Source: Pyrinomonadaceae bacterium (GTDB lineage Bacteria > Acidobacteriota > Blastocatellia > Pyrinomonadales > Pyrinomonadaceae). From it: a stretch of 64,000 bases of DNA. The translations under genes and the position numbers were made by a program. The notes under the pieces were generated by a model, which had not been told where the DNA came from, did no database searches, and worked only from the letters and a program-made list of their open reading frames with translations. Each line of letters begins with the position of its first letter. The first letter of the stretch is position 1. The stretch spans positions 186,001-250,000 of the forward strand of contig DASUNM010000011.1 of NCBI GenBank assembly GCA_036277115.1, in the 5' to 3' direction. Positions 63,094-64,000 of this stretch are shown here, piece after piece.

Positions 63094-63558
63094 TTATGCG
63101 GACATCCGTCGCAAATTTGTGAAGATAATGAAAGTGAATCCCTTATCGTCCGGACAGCGGTAGGCCCCCTTGGCATTTAGGAGCTTTGCCGAGACGCTGG
63201 TCATTGCCCAGCCATCCAGTTCATCCGCATTCCACTTCTCTTGCGTAAGCTCCTCCAGGTTGTGTTCTTCGCCGAATTGTTTGACAACAAGAATATCGGT
63301 TTTCACCGATTCGAGAATGCTCGGATTAGCCCATGACCACAGCCAGGTGTTGCTGATGGTCGAAAGTGTGCCCACAACTTGAAAGTCAGCGATCAATTTC
63401 GCAACGCCTTTATCCGAGAAGATAAATTCGCCAGTCTCCTGGTTATAGTCCCAGCGCTCGTAACCGCCCAGGGAATATTGTTCCCTCAGGATGCCTTGTT
63501 GAGCTTTTAGATACTCGGTCGATTCGTGTTCGAATTGATTAAACTCTGCTTCTGTCAT
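63094..63558 (-). CDS. DUF6882-like protein
   Basis: A 154-residue soluble protein from ATG 63558 (MTEAEFNQFEHE), with GGGGT about 8 bases upstream; ATG 63582 has no ribosome-binding site. The pattern GGYERWDYNQETGEFIFSD, then GTLSTISNTWLWSWANPSIL matches what I recall of DUF6882, a family of unknown function often seen near toxin-immunity loci; none is seen here. No signal peptide or membrane segment. Confidence 0.6.
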   Translation of the reverse strand: MTEAEFNQFEHESTEYLKAQQGILREQYSLGGYERWDYNQETGEFIFSDKGVAKLIADFQVVGTLSTISNTWLWSWANPSILESVKTDILVVKQFGEEHNLEELTQEKWNADELDGWAMTSVSAKLLNAKGAYRCPDDKGFTFIIFTNLRRMSA

Positions 63559-63662
63559 AAGAGACCCCAAGTCAGTCCGCATAACGTCAAAGCGTAGTCA
63601 GAATACTCGAAACCCGCGCGGGCTCATGCCGCGTTACCATGATCGAAACAGCTAAGACGCCC

Positions 63663-64000
63663 TCAGAAAAATCTCACAGTGTAAGTAACCCTTACGCCGC
63701 GTCCGATCTCGGGCGCGAACTCTTTAATGAACGAGAGGTGATTTCGGTATAAGCGATCGCCGAGGTTGAAGGCGTTGAAAGAAATGATGTGGGCGCTGTG
63801 CTGCCGCGCAATCAGATACGAACCGCCAATATTGAACAGACCGTAGCCGGCCGTTCTTGTCTCAGTCGGAAACAGATTTTCCTGGGCGTCGGCAAACAGC
63901 GCTTCCGGTTTGATCGTTAGACCTTTGTAGCGAAACTCAACACCGACGCGTCCGCGGAGCGGTGGAATTCGCGGCAGGGGCGTGTCCGTATCGGTGAGTT
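63663..64000 (-). CDS. TonB-dependent receptor, C-terminal end (cut by window edge)
   Basis: The minus frame from 64000 to the stop at 63663-63665 gives 112 residues without a start, so the gene continues past the right edge. Sequence such as PPLRGRVGVEFRYKGLTIKP, SFNAFNLGDRLYRNHLSFIK and the ending RGVRVTYTVRFF is the last barrel strands of an outer-membrane TonB-dependent receptor, with the typical terminal phenylalanine. Ligand cannot be judged from this part. Confidence 0.88.
   Translation of the reverse strand, partial: LTDTDTPLPRIPPLRGRVGVEFRYKGLTIKPEALFADAQENLFPTETRTAGYGLFNIGGSYLIARQHSAHIISFNAFNLGDRLYRNHLSFIKEFAPEIGRGVRVTYTVRFF

Overview
The window looks like a chromosomal segment of an acidobacterium, most likely of the Blastocatellia/Pyrinomonas type. 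This is inferred from gene content: an ECF-sigma operon with DUF4097 adhesin-like proteins, a Tes-like radical SAM enzyme of a kind expected in acidobacteria, large secreted subtilases with SLH-like ends, and many hairpin micro-repeats between and inside genes. No rRNA, phage, transposase or CRISPR was seen. One tRNA (Pro, anticodon CGG) is present.

Layout. 1-7.8 kb: a translation block, thrS (cut by the left edge), infC (apparently starting at ATA), rpmI, rplT, pheS and pheT, with two secreted-protein genes (an M28 peptidase and a small beta-rich protein) embedded in it. 7.8-16.1 kb: a minus-strand operon of an ECF sigma factor, its zinc-finger anti-sigma factor, three DUF4097-like proteins, a serine beta-lactamase-like hydrolase and two paralogous M23-type proteins, which suggests an envelope stress regulon. 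16.5-19.7 kb: a ZapB-like coiled coil, zapA, two duplicated small membrane proteins (the second frameshifted), ymdB and a thioesterase. 19.8-28.5 kb: a secreted zinc metalloprotease, then an acyl-CoA block (carboxyltransferase, split AtuA, enoyl-CoA hydratase) meeting a two-subunit B12-dependent acyl-CoA mutase tail to tail; this fits branched-chain or isoprenoid acid breakdown feeding a mutase step. 28.6-41 kb: a DivIC-like protein, a large radical SAM protein of the tetraether/membrane-spanning-lipid synthase type, rpsU, surE-pcm, dedA, tRNA-Pro, thpR, a penicillin acylase, a PpiC-type isomerase and small secreted proteins.

41.7-60.4 kb is the most unusual part: six very large secreted proteins in a row, all on the plus strand. 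Four are S8 subtilases with complete catalytic triads; two are Asp-box beta-propeller proteins. Two of the subtilases end in SLH-like repeats. The last subtilase and both propeller proteins instead share a C-terminal module that I do not recognise, followed by a Gly/Ser/Pro linker and a short tail with the pattern NPxxKxVTxxLxK. Upstream of the first and the fourth subtilase there is the same compound DNA element, with CTCAAG half-sites at identical spacings of 33 and 11 bases, so the two transcription units appear co-regulated. 60.6-64 kb: a membrane Ser/Thr kinase, ferrochelatase, a DUF6882-like protein and the end of a TonB-dependent receptor cut by the right edge.

A second theme is a set of micro-repeats: imperfect inverted repeats built from short words repeated a few times, with a different word at each site. 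They fill gaps in the translation block and elsewhere, some are read in frame inside essential enzymes (pheT, the carboxyltransferase, perhaps pheS), and one supplies the apparent GTG start of thpR.
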